The position numbers and the translations under genes are program-made. From positions 599,001-663,000 of the forward strand of contig NC_072458.1 of the NCBI RefSeq assembly GCF_027596085.1: a stretch of DNA of 64,000 nt, read 5' to 3'. Numbering within the stretch: the first letter of the stretch is position 1; each line of letters opens with the position of its first letter. Source of the DNA: Anoplopoma fimbria (Eukaryota > Chordata > Actinopteri > Perciformes > Anoplopomatidae). The notes under the pieces are model-generated. The model ran no database searches and was not told the origin of the DNA. It worked only from the letters and a program-made list of their open reading frames with translations. Positions 30,820 through 44,430 of this stretch are shown here, piece by piece.

Positions 30820-30984
30820 ATGAGGTGCTTGGTGGAGACTCAGGGTCAGCCACCAGACAACCTGCTCACACTCGGAAACAAGACTGTCTGTTTTTTCCGG
30901 AGAGACGACAACTCCACCACCAGTCTCTGGAAACTCTGGTACTCTGGTACTCTGGTACTCTGGTACCTGCCACTTTACCTCTAA
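30820..30984 (+). pseudogene. HIPK-like exon 5: C-lobe, ends in minisatellite and stop
   Basis: Starts after TTTCTTCAG and reads RCLVETQGQPPDNLLTLGNK, then CFFRRDDNSTTSLWKL. The expected continuation (KTP-type) is replaced by four copies of an 8-bp unit, giving WYSGTLVLWYLPLYL and TAA at 30,982-30,984. Confidence 0.75.
30935..30966 (+). repeat. 8-bp minisatellite (TCTGGTAC x4)
   Basis: Four perfect tandem copies of TCTGGTAC inside the HIPK-like C-lobe exon. Eight is not a multiple of three, so each copy shifts the reading frame. Expansion here is a direct cause of frame disruption. Confidence 0.95.
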
Positions 30985-31225
30985 TGTGATCTGACCGACC
31001 GACTCTACAACTTAGTTACAATTATAGCAGAGAGACAGGGATTGAGCTTTCTTTCTTTTCTTTTTCTCTCTTTGATCATCACTGAAACAAAACTTGAACA
31101 TGAACATATTTCTAAAGCATTTTCATAAAATACACAAAAAAATCTCCAGAAGGGCTGTTATTCTCTCCGAGATGTGGTTGAAGATGACCCCTGACCTCTG
31201 TTGTTATTGCTTATTCATGTTCCAG

Positions 31226-31395
31226 ATCCGTGTCATAAACTCTGTGTGTCTGTCAAAGTTGCAGAATTGAATGACCTGCTGATGTTTGTGGACGCCCTAT
31301 ATGGAATGCTTGAGCTCGATGCCGCCAAGAGGTTTACACATCCGTTCGCCATCATGCACCACATGGTCAGCTTGTACAACCTCAGCTCCCAGTAG
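31226..31395 (+). pseudogene. HIPK-like exon 6: end of kinase domain
   Basis: After CATGTTCCAG it reads DPCHKLCVSVKVAELNDLLM, then FVDALYGMLELDAAKRFTHP and FAIMHHMVSLYNLSSQ, then TAG. The C-lobe end of HIPKs (MLxLDxxKR...HPF) is recognisable, with a gap of about six residues between KR and HPF. The stop at 31,393-31,395 precedes a GTCAAT that is a poor donor, so the next exon cannot be joined in frame. Confidence 0.75.
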
Positions 31396-31584
31396 GTCAA
31401 TGCTGTGATTTCATTATTTTTAACATATTATGAGTTATTGTTACTCCATGAATGTATCACTTGCACTTTTATTGATGTGTGCAGACTGATTTATCTCATC
31501 TATTATACTTTATCTGAATGTATTTGTGTAAACACTTGGTAGATGAAGTTTACTTATGAAATGATGAATTTATTGTAGTGTTAG

Positions 31585-31800
31585 GCCCTGTTTTGAAGTA
31601 ATGGACCTCTGTCAGAACAAGACTCCAGCCTCTGACAATGAGAAAGCAGGGTGTGGGTCTTTGCAGCAGCCGTCCTCTGGGACCACCCACCCCGTGCCTT
31701 GTTTAGACAAGGCAAGAATGAAAAGGATGGTTGATAATGAAAATGAGATGATGAGCAGAAGCTCTCATCTGTCCAAAAGGGTTAGGTCTGGATTGCACAG
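31585..31800 (+). pseudogene. HIPK-like exon 7: C-terminal extension
   Basis: After GTGTTAG it reads PCFEVMDLCQNKTPASDNEK and ends LSKRVRSGLH at an AGGTAGGC donor, phase 2. SCFxxMxxC directly after the kinase domain is a HIPK hallmark, which supports the assignment. The remainder is low-complexity, basic and Ser-rich. Confidence 0.72.
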
Positions 31801-31935
31801 GTAGGCATAAGTCTTATCATTATCAAACATTTCAACAAGTATTTTAAGAATTTAGAGACTGTTGGATCAGTTTGAAGTCTGTTTGTGTAACAAATATTTT
31901 CCATCAGTTAACCTCCTTTTTATAAAATAACAGAG

Positions 31936-32191
31936 GACACTGTGCAGGTCCATCCACATCCGCCAGGATTCTAGGAATCACATCCAGGCTATCACAGCTG
32001 TGAGGAGCCCCTCGACCCAGAAACATCCCTCCACAATCAGCCACACCCAAATTTGCATCAAGCCAGGGGTTAAGAGAAAGGCTGAAGTGATGATGATGAT
32101 GATGACAGAAACAGGTCCCGGAGAAGCCATGCAGGCCGATCCACCTAAAGCAGTAGCAGCCAGACCTAGAGTTGCGTCTCATCAGGGGTAA
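31936..32191 (+). pseudogene. HIPK-like tail exon with first repeat copies
   Basis: Using AG at 31,934-31,935, the phase fits exon 7 and reads TLCRSIHIRQDSRNHIQAIT, then GVKRKAEVMMMMMTETG and VASHQG, then TAA at 32,189. An ATG/GAT triplet run encodes the Met stretch. The segments starting at about 31,942 and 32,127 resemble the repeat unit described for the following two blocks. Confidence 0.55.
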
Positions 32192-32527
32192 AGAGGAAGA
32201 TGGCTCATGGTAATGATTCAGATCATGCGAGCAAGAGGGTCAGAAAAAGCTACGCAGATCCATCCACCTGCAGCAGCCATGACTCTACCCGCACCCTCCA
32301 TGTACGACCTGATTGGAGAAGCGTCCCCTTTGAGCACCACCACCACCACAGCGAACATGCTTCTAGTAGAGCCCAGAACGAGAGCTTGGCTTGGTCAGGA
32401 CTAAAAAGAAAAACAGCCGATGATGAAGACGTGCTGCATAGAAAAAATGAACATCTGATCTCAGGTCAGATAAAGAAAGAAGAAAGGTCTGCTGTGTGCT
32501 AAGAGGAGGACTAGAATAGGAGGAGAG
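32185..32527 (+). pseudogene. HIPK-like tail repeat copy with intact donor
   Basis: Reads VKRKMAHGNDSDHASKRVRK, then DPSTCSSHDSTRTLHVRPDW and LKRKTADDEDVLHRKN to SAVC and TGC-TAA. An excellent AG/GTGAGT donor follows at 32,527/32,528. The CAGGGGTAAAGAGGAAG start parallels CAGGGGTTAAGAGAAAG at about 32,066, so the two blocks are tandem copies about 120 bp apart. Confidence 0.55.
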
Positions 32528-32587
32528 GTGAGTAGATCTCATGTACGGTAGCTATATTTGAAATAGGCAAAAAAGATTTTTCTGTAG

Positions 32588-32853
32588 CCATGCAGGTCCA
32601 TCCACCCGCAGCAGAAGTCATGATTCGACCCACACTCTCCACGTTCGACCTGATTGGAGGAGCGGCACCAATGAGCACCATCGCCACAGCGCACGTATTT
32701 CAAGCAGAATCCAAACTGAGAGTCGGGCTCGGTCAGCACTGAAACGAAAATCAGCCCATGACAAAGCTGTGCTGCAAGAACCTCTGATCTCAGATCAAAT
32801 ACAGAAAGAAGTCTGCAATGTTTTCAGAGGAGAAGAGGTGACTAAACAGTTTT
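32588..32853 (+). pseudogene. HIPK-like tail repeat copy, last
   Basis: Follows a TTTTTCTGTAG acceptor after a 60-bp intron. It reads GPSTRSRSHDSTHTLHVRPD, then EHHRHSARISSRIQTESRA and LKRKSAHDKAVLQ, ending EEVTKQF and TGA at about 32,853. It aligns with the previous block over its length (SHDST-TLHVRPDWRS, EHH-H, LKRK-A-D, LIS-QI-KE), which shows a duplicated exon including splice sites. ES/SR-rich, no known domain. Confidence 0.55.
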
Positions 32854-32859
32854 GAATTG

Positions 32860-34546
32860 AGCATATGATATTTCTCTGTAGCCCTTCCAAGACGTGAGTG
32901 TGTCTAAAATCTGACGGTTGACTTCCAGAACCTTCCATCAGTGAGAGGAGGATAAGCAAGCACTGCTCTTCCAGTTGGACTGCGGCCTGGTCACGCTTGC
33001 AGGCTTTCACTGCTTCTCAGATCAGTTTTTACTGCTTCTGTTAATAATGATAAATACAACGTTACCCTTCTGATCCTTACAATCATATTTATAACAAAAT
33101 GTAACCCATATACAGTATTTGTGTTTCAGGTGTATAAGCTGTATACACACGTTATTATACGTTACACATGTCTGGCATGATTAATAATTATTAACATGCT
33201 GTAAATATGACAGGTACATAGATTTGTGGCTGTTTCTTAATTTATTTAAAGGTATTTAGGGTAAAGCAAGGAAACCTAAGTTGTACACTGTTCACAAAGA
33301 CATAAATTATGTCTGACAGTAGGAAATAATGAAAGCTTTGCTCGCAAATATATTGTATTATTCCCAAAAAAAGGAAAACAAAAAAACAAGATCAACAGGT
33401 AATCCACTAACAAAGTTACCTGTTGAATAAAAATATGAACTAATGCTAAATATCATAGTTTAGTGGCTAAGCTTCCTGTTGAATCTTAAATCTCTTCTTA
33501 CATGCATCATCAGCCATAACAGTTTGAATATTCTTCATTTACAAATAGTAACTCCTCCTCAATCTACACGTAAGCATTCACATTTTAGCACATGGCTGAA
33601 ATTATCAAGTCAACACACATATTTATTTTTTTCAACATTATTTAAGTTGCGTGTCGTGGTCTTATATTTCCCAAACCATCAGGAAACTTTTAAATGGGTT
33701 CAACGCTGTCACACAATGCCCCGATCCAGCAGGTCTTGTTCTTTGTGACATTCCTGACATGGCCAAGGCCTGTTCATTCAGTCAGGTAATAAGCACTCTG
33801 ACGGGGCGGCAACACACAAACCGCTACGCACCACTTCACTGTGGGATTGAAAAATAGCTCCGCAAACAAGACAGCTTCAAAACCCATGTTTCCATAGCGA
33901 CAGTGGAACTCTGTCACCTCTTTTTAATAGCGGCGTTTTTCTCTGATCTTAATCGCAGTACAGGAACATTTTTACATCAGGAGGATAAATAGGCTACCTG
34001 TTTCCTTAAGGTATAAAGAGTGCACTTTGTTTCTTTGATAACACAAATCTGATTATCTATGACAGTCAGGTGTCTAGTGCTTTGCTTTGCATATCACGTT
34101 AACACTGACATGCTGCATTCACTGGTGTATCCAATGAAGCCTGTCAGGGAGGATGGGAAATCCTTGTTTCTGCTATGATAATCTTTGACATTTCTCAGTG
34201 TTTGAGAAAATTAAAGTTTTTTTTTTTTTTATCTTGTAGATGCTAAGTAATAACTGCAGATGTTTTGAAGAAAAAGAACCATACAGTTTTTGGTAAGAAG
34301 TCAAGAATCCATACTGATATTCAAATCCAGACATAGCTAGATACAAACAGCGTACCAGATCTCTAGGGATATAAAGGTTTACCTGATTAAAGAGTCTGGT
34401 TGAATCCATACATGACCAACTGACCTTCCCACTCTAATTCTACATGAATATTGGAGAAAAAAAACAATACAGCTGTCAATAACAGATTTGTTACAAGTAA
34501 CTCAGTCTTTTTCTCTTTTTTACTCTGTGCCTGTAGCGCGTATGTG

Positions 34547-34620
<74 letters not shown>

Positions 34621-35245
34621 CCCTCTTGCCCTGCTAGCTCGGTCAATCCCATACCTGCTTCAAGTCATCTAAGACTTTCTCACACTGAAAGAGATATCAG
34701 ACCACCGTGTTCAACGCTGCAGACAGTACCACACATCACAATACCAATTTACAAGGGCGACATGTGTGCTCAACACTGACCTCAACACAGGGCCACTAAC
34801 ACTAGTGTTGGCCTCTAAAATGACTCTAGCTCCATCAGTTGTTACCGAAGCCATGTGATATTTATTTTATAGGGACATGTACCCAGCAGAGTCCTGCAAA
34901 GATCAGATTTTCAAGATTTGTTCCCGCCCCGACACCGCAACATGCAATATCAACTGCCCCGCAAGTGGAGGCTGTGGCCTGGAGGCATGATGTTTTCGAT
35001 TTGCACCTCCATCTATGTACGTTCATTCTTGTGAATGTGATAGTTCAGTAACCCCTGGAGGGAATTTGTGCAATATTGGCAGAATATGTACCTGGAATGA
35101 AAGAAGAACTGATTCAATTTTGGTGGTCAAAAGTCACTGTAACTTCACAAAACATGTTTTTGGGCTCTAAAATGAATAAGCAAATTATGAAAATTAAAAA
35201 CAAAATGTCTATCAAGATAAAATAATGACAATTTGGATGGACATA
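32860..35245. other. intergenic, no gene seen
   Basis: AT-rich stretch of 2.4 kb with a GT microsatellite (34,549-34,619). No exon or known repeat family recognised otherwise. Confidence 0.7.
34549..34619. repeat. (GT)n microsatellite
   Basis: Pure GT tract of about 35 units. Confidence 0.98.
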
Positions 35246-36110
35246 CAGCGGGTAAAATAAGTATTGAACACGTCACCATTTTTCTCAGTAAATATATTTC
35301 TAAAGGTGCTATTGACATGATATTTTCACCAGATGTCGGTAACAACCCAAGTAATCCATACATACAAAGAAAACCAAACAAATAAGTTCAGAAATTAAGT
35401 TGTGTGTAATCAAATGGAATGACACAGGGAAAAAGTATTGAACACGCTTACTGAAATGTATTTAATACTTGGTACAGAAGCCTTTGTTGGTAATGACAGC
35501 TTCAAGACGCCTCCTGTATGGAGAAACTAGTCTCATGCATTGCTCAGGTGTGATTTTGGCCCATTCTTCCACACAAACAGTCTTCAAATCTTGAAGGTTC
35601 CGTGGGCCTCTTCTATGAACTCTGATCTTTAGTTCTTTCCATAGATTGTCTGTTGGATTCAGGTCAGGTGATTGGCTGGGCCATTCTAGCAGCTTTATTT
35701 TCTTTCTCTGAAACCAATGGAGAGTTTCCTTGGCTGTGTGTTTGGGATCATTGTCTTGCTGAAATGTCCACCCTCGTTTCATCTTCATCATCCTGCTAGA
35801 TGGCAGATTTTTATTGTCTCGGTATATTTTTCCATTCATCCTCCCTTCAAGTTTGCCAGTGCCGTATGCTGAAAAACAGCCCCACCATTCCATGCCTTTT
35901 TGCACCTAACTTTCTTCATGTGTTCAATACTTTTTCCCTGTGTCGTTCCATTTTATTACACACTTAATTTCTGAACTTATTTGTCTGGTTTTCTTTGTAT
36001 GTATGGATTACTTGGGTTGTTACCGACATCTGGTGAAAATATCATGTCAATAGCACCTTTAGAAATATATTTACTGAGAAAAATGGTGACGTGTTCAATA
36101 CTTATTTTAC
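35246..36110 (-). mobile_element. Tc1-like transposon, internally deleted, with long arms
   Basis: Two near-identical inverted arms of about 190-200 bp (35,246-35,445 and 35,920-36,110) flank a shortened transposase. The left tip CAGCGGGTAAAATAAG follows a TA. The right arm stops at ATTTTAC and lacks the final CCCGCTG and its TA, so the right tip is damaged. Arms carry an inner copy of AAGTATTGAACAC, as in IR/DR-type Tc1 elements. The element could not move itself and, with one tip lost, is unlikely to be mobilised. Confidence 0.92.
35462..35905 (-). pseudogene. Tc1-like transposase, C-terminal part
   Basis: Frame of 147 codons on the minus strand: [13 protein letters not shown], then [19 protein letters not shown] and [19 protein letters not shown], ending [11 protein letters not shown]. 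Full Tc1 transposases have about 340 residues. The N-terminal helix-turn-helix region and the first catalytic Asp are missing, and a few residues are lost around MNGKIYRDN. The second Asp (QQDNDPKH) is present. The third acidic residue, normally Glu in NPIENLW, is Asp here (NPTDNLW). Confidence 0.93.
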
Positions 36111-39100
36111 TTATTTTAGATTCAAACTGCAACATGACCGAAAGTTGGAGGTATACAATCTTGAGGCGATAATTCTAGTTATTATAAATTTACTCTTGTA
36201 ATATCGAGCAGCACAACTCCACAGGTAATGTGTTTGTTAGTAACACTCCTGATTGAAGCGGCTCTTATATTTCAGGTGGCTCTTAAGTAAGAGCCGACAC
36301 AAACTAATCAGAGGATTAAAATATTTAATTATTATTCTCTTTTTTTTATTTTTTAAATAGCCTATAAGCCTATTTATTATCCAACACACCTGATCCGTCC
36401 CGCATGTTCTTTGTTTCAACAAGAAAGGAACCGGGAAATAAAATGAAGAAAAAATACCACCAGCGTATCACCTTTTTTTGGGGTCCCGGGGCCGATTCAG
36501 GACTCTTTTAACCAGAAAGCATCACTAAAAATGGAATCCAATGTAAAAAATGGTTTGCAGCATTTAAATGCTTAAGGACATGCTAAAAAGATATCCAATT
36601 AATAACTATTTACTGATGTTTCGATTGCAGAAGACATCATTTTAACTTTCTTTTCTGTATTTCTCAAGCCCGCTGTAAATTTGTCCGGCGTTAACAGGGA
36701 TCACAATTCAAAACACAAAGCATCATGTAAATGTGCCGTACTTTACACCTTGAATAACCTACAATTTGATGGCCCCTGCTTTTGTTTCCCTCTCAGTATT
36801 TTATCCTGTGACAATATCATGTCTGCTCAATTTCAAATCTCATGGTTTTTACACAATAGTAAAACGACTTAGTGTAAATGAGACAGCGTCGGGGGGGGAG
36901 TCATCAGCTTTGTGTGGGGTCAATAACATGATCATATGAGCCCATTGTTAATTCTTGATGAGAATTGCTTAGCACTTGTACTCCCTCCCCGCTTAGAGTT
37001 GGAAGGAAGATAAATTATGAATAAGGCTTCCATAAAACATGTACTTATTTATGTAGATTAGGGGATATTTAAAACATCGCCAATTCAATTCAGCTGATCC
37101 AAGGTGTTTTGCCAGAATCCCTGTAGCTAAGGCTTATTTCAGTTCCTGTAATGAGAGACGAGCAGCAGGGAGTGATAAAAAGGTAGCAAAAGAAATGCGT
37201 TTGCATGTACAAAAACATGTGTGCCTCTGGTATTACAAAAGCTCCTTCATGACCCCGTGCAGCATCTCATCGACCTTAGTTATTCTGTCATCAACAAATA
37301 ATGAATAATATTGATCTGGATGTTCTTTCCTCAGGTTAGTGTCAATTACTATAATTCTCCACATGATTGCTGAAATAGTTATTGAATTAATAAATATTAT
37401 TAAATCCTTTGCACACATTATTAAATGGTTTCAGGCAGACAATATTGATTTATTTTTCTTACATATTTGCAGATATATAAAATAACGTTATTTCAACCCG
37501 ATGACCATACAGTTATATAAAATTGCTCTAATATGTATTCCCCATGTTGCTCTATGCATTTTTTATAGCACAGTATATATTTTTTTCAGAAATGTACACA
37601 ATGTGCTCATACATAAATCTGTAAAGCAAAGAGAACACACACTGCAGGGCTTCCTGTGTCCAAGACTTCGATGGTGAAGTGGTACAGAGTGAGAGCTGAC
37701 GTTCTCTGGGTAAATTTAAATTCACCATGTTGGGTCCTATTCTGGATTTAAGTTGACTAAACAATAACTTTAATTCCTGCTCAACATTCAGCTTTAGTTC
37801 CAGCTAAGAGAACCCAAACTATGCATCAAAATGGGCCTCTCCTTTCTCTTTTTTTCCCTGTCTGAGTATTCACTTTGTTGCATATTACATCAGATTAGCT
37901 GATTTCCCATTAAGTATAGTAACTTAGAGAGTGACAGTTTAATGTGTTTACACTCCTCTCAGATGACCAAACCCACATTGATATAGCTAGATGTTTCTCC
38001 TCTGCCTTAAAACTGTGATAACGTGTTTCTCTCTCTTTGCTCTCTTAGCACCAGGGTCTAAATGTTTATTGTGTTCAGTCTAGAGAATACTGGGGATGAA
38101 AAAGCTCCCAGCCAGCTGCTTTGGTGGGGACCGGCTTGAATGAACACACAATAACCAATCCCAGATGGGTGTGACGCCCGCTGGATATGGTGCTTTTGTC
38201 AGCTCCTCAGGTATTTGTAAAATCAAGCTATCAGTCATTCCACTTCAATCACACTCTGCCACCATTCAGACCCATAGTGGATGAAACAGCAGCAGCAACA
38301 CCCACTCAAGTCCAGCACAACTGTGAGTGAACACCCCATCAATTCACCGGATTTCTGCTTCAAACTAAAGCTACATTTCATCTTTATTTTTCTAAATGGT
38401 ATTGTAGGTGTGTAGAAAGGGCAGGTTCTGAAATGTTCCCACAGCAAAGAGAGTTACATCTTCGTCTTTCTATACATGGCTCAACATTTGCCCACTACTT
38501 ACTGACTTACCTGTGAATCTTCTTCTACAGCATCACAGTGTTTGCATTAATGCTGAGTAAAGGCCTCACGTTGTGTGGATTTCCTTCACAAGCAGGGATT
38601 GACCAAAAGTCAAAGCCAACCCTCTGAGATCCTAGAAGACAGGTTGGTAAAACCCTCCATTATACTTTCTCTATGTATCCGGCTTACTGTTTGTCTCTTG
38701 TGGCCAGCGTGATTACTATTCCTTGTATATATTGTTACTTTCCGTGTTTTCTAATTCTACTTTTTTTGCATTAAACCTCAATAGAGAAAGCCTCAAGGAA
38801 TACAAAGTAAGCCACATTAGAGCAATAATGTATAGAGTTGAGAAATTATCTCAACGACACTTGTAAAAGTCACAGTTTAATTGTAGTGGCATAAAATTAA
38901 TCCATACCGTAGTTTATTCTCCTCATGAAATTATTGCAAACCATCAGTCTTTTCAGTCTATATACTTCACAGCCCCAAAAGAAACACTTAAACCTGATGA
39001 GCCAACAGCTTTGCTTTCCAAGACTTTTATTGTACTGTATAGTAGTAAGGCGACATGACACCCTTCTGTTATATTGTAATTAAAGCTAGTGGCCAATGAC

Positions 39101-41243
39101 TGCAGCCGAATATGCTTAAAAGGACACACAGGCTTGTGGAAGGAAGTTTCCAGAAGCATCAGCAACTCATCTATAAAAAAACTTAAAGCACTTTTGCAAT
39201 TAGTTATCTGATCGGAAGTCATTACCCAAAGGGGTGATGACGTGGTTGCTAACTTTACAACCATCCACAAAAAGAGTTTATATGACCCATCAAAAGAGAG
39301 TGAAAAGAGAGGATTATAAAGTTAAGCTGATCCTGTGGGTAACATATTTTTTAGAATATTACTGATACAGTAATGAAGCAATCAAAACATTCTATGATAT
39401 GATCAATAGATATATTTCTGACCAACTACCTTGTTACAGAGTCTAAGGGGGAGTCTGCTATGAGGACAAAATGAGCAATCTATTGTAGTTGGATGTAATG
39501 TAAGCACTACAGGTCTTTACATTCCACTGAGGTATTATCTTTTCATAAGATGAAACTTCATATAAAAAATGTAACCCTACAATAATGTTGAAGTCTGGGG
39601 GAAAAAAAGTCATCCAACATGTCAGGAGGCATATGTGATGTCAACTTAACAGTTTTTACATTAATACATGTTGTCATCAACTCTCAAATTAAGCCTTAGC
39701 TGCTGTGTGATGTATTGTACAGCTGCATGTGGGATTATTGACAAAGCAAATCAATCTTGCCAATTGTCATTGGCAAGAATACATAGGTTGATTGCAAATG
39801 AAGGTCAAATGCTAAGCAATGCCCTTTTCATCCATCTTATCATTTCCCAGCTTTTTCTATATAGACAGTAAACAAAAACTCAGCTTGGTTTGGCCTCAGG
39901 GGTATGTCTGCAGTCTATGTCGGTGTCCCTGAGTTATGCAGATAATCACCCTCAGTAAAACCCCAGACAGCTCTTTTTATTTACTTCAGACTATGTTTCA
40001 GATTTGAAAAGGATCTAAGTTTTATTCAGCAAAGTTACAGATATAACAAATTAATCCTGCTTTGTGAGACAGGCTGCTTGGTTTCTATAGTAACAACACA
40101 CTGTCTCAAAACTAAGAACACAAAGCGTTACGTGACAAAGATTATTTTGGGGTTTTAGCCTTAAGGTGATTTTCCATTTATACCTTGTTTTATAAAAACA
40201 CAAGAAATCAATCAATCAACACACAATTGATTGAGTAAGAGTCCTGGTCATGGGTCATGTTAGGATTCTACTCATCTCTCCTTTTACCTCGGTTAATAGT
40301 GCCCACTAGACCTGCTCAGTTCTCTGCTCTGTGTGGGTCCACCCCTCTTCGCCACGGATCTTTCATAATGGAAGTTGAGAAGCTTAAACCTAGATATCAA
40401 TATCTGTATGTGTGTACTTCCTGAATGTCGGTTGAAGGTCATTCAGTTGTCAATGAAGCAGTCGATGCCGGAGCAGCGCAGTTTGGTGAAAGCTCAAAAT
40501 GTTCCATGTGCAGGCTAGCTACAGTTTACTTTGCTGAATGTCAACCTTTTGAAAAACTGACAATAGCTGTTTCTTTGCTGTTTCTTGTTTTTGAACTGCC
40601 ACCTGTTGATCAAGAAAGAACACATACAATATACAACCTGAGTGTGTGAATCTATGAAATGCCTCTGTCCACTGTGGTTCAGCTGTCTGTCATACTGACA
40701 TGCTTGTATTTGTCAAAACTGCACATCTCCTCACCTTCACTTCCCTTTCCCCATCTTCTCTTTTTAATGTGTTGGCCACTGTCAAGTCCCCTTGTGTGTC
40801 TGTCTTCTCTCCAATCTCAGGCCTGTATATTTTATTTCTCCCTGTCTCCTGAAGCCACAAAATGTCTGTCACATTCCACCTCCCCACTTTTTCTCCTCTT
40901 ACCCAACATCTCATCCCACTTTCGTCTCATCTCTGCCTCTCTGTGCCGCCATCTTATCATCTTTGGCCCCTATATTTGATTTCCTACCTATTGAGATGCC
41001 ATGGATGCCAGAGGGGAGGGTTTAGCTGAATCTTGGATGACTAGCACACACACATAGATATTGAAATTGAGCATGTTGCACACACAAACACACACACTCA
41101 CACACACCTGCCATTTTTTATACAGACGTGCTTTGCCAGGGGTACATTTGTCATTCATGTATTCCTATATGGCCAGGGGCCAAACTGTTAAAGTGCCTTG
41201 ACACTGCTCATAATCTGGGAGCCTGAAAAGGCTCACACACATA
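36111..41243. other. intergenic, no gene seen
   Basis: 5.1 kb of mostly AT-rich unique-looking sequence. No exon, RNA gene or repeat recognised. A less AT-rich block at about 38,060-38,220 looks like possible conserved noncoding sequence, unverified. A short CA-rich stretch lies at 41,045-41,110. Confidence 0.65.
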
Positions 41244-41465
41244 CAGTACCAGTCAAAAGTTTGGACACACCTTCTCATTCAACTACTTTGAAGAATCTTA
41301 TATTCTGGTTTGTTGAGCATTTGTTTGTTTACCACATAATTCCATATGTGTTCCTTCATAGTTTGGATGTCTTCAATATTAATCTACAATGTAGAAACAA
41401 TAAATAATAATAATAAAGAAAAACCATTGAATGGGAAGGTGTGTCCAAACTTTTGACTGGTACTG
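41244..41465. mobile_element. MITE with Tc1/mariner-type ends (222 bp)
   Basis: Terminal inverted repeats CAGTACCAGTCAAAAGTTTG and onward for about 39 bp differ at one position between the two ends. TA dinucleotides flank both ends (41,242-41,243 and 41,466-41,467), the expected target duplication for Tc1/mariner transposition. The interior has no coding capacity and includes a short AATAAT run. It sits inside a CA microsatellite. Confidence 0.93.
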
Positions 41466-41467
41466 TA

Positions 41468-43943
<2,476 letters not shown>

Positions 43944-44430
43944 AAATTACATTACATTACATTACATTACAGTCATTTAGCAGACGCTTTTATCCAAAGC
44001 GACTTACAGGAAGTGTATTCAACATAGGTATTCAAGAGAACTACTAGTCACCAGAAGTCATCAGTGCATCTCCTTTCTTAAACAAGCATCTTAAAGCATA
44101 AACCAGAGCAAAAGTATAGTGCAGAGGCAGATTACTACGAAAACAATAATTGCAACAAACTGATACGAATACAGTAAGTGCTACGAGGAAGGCTCAGGGT
44201 AGTGCTTCTTGAAGAGGTGAGTTTTCAGCCTGCGCCTAAAGATGGGCAGCGACTCTGCTGTCCTGACGTCAGTGGGGAGTTCATTCCACCACTGAGGGGC
44301 CAGGACAGAAAAAAGCTGTGACCGGGTGGATCGGCCGCAGGGACCTCTGAGCGACGGGGAAACCAGTCACCCCGAGGCAGCAGAGAGGAGTGGTCGGGTG
44401 GGGGTGTAGGGCTTGACCAAGGCCTGGAGA
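43944..44430 (+). mobile_element. teleost interspersed repeat (ATTAC-start type)
   Basis: Begins with tandem ATTAC units, then CATTTAGCAGACGCTTTTAT and CCAAAGCGACTTACAGGAAG. Further on come GAAGAGGTGAGTTTTCAGCC, GTCCTGACGTCAGTGGGGAG, TTCATTCCACCACTGAGGGG and GTAGGGCTTGACCAAGGCCT. I recall this block order as a very common teleost element. The minus-strand frame across it is repeat-derived. Confidence 0.82.

Noticed and set aside
35246..36110. An active Tc1 element
   Set aside because: The N-terminal half of the transposase, the first catalytic Asp and the right tip are missing.
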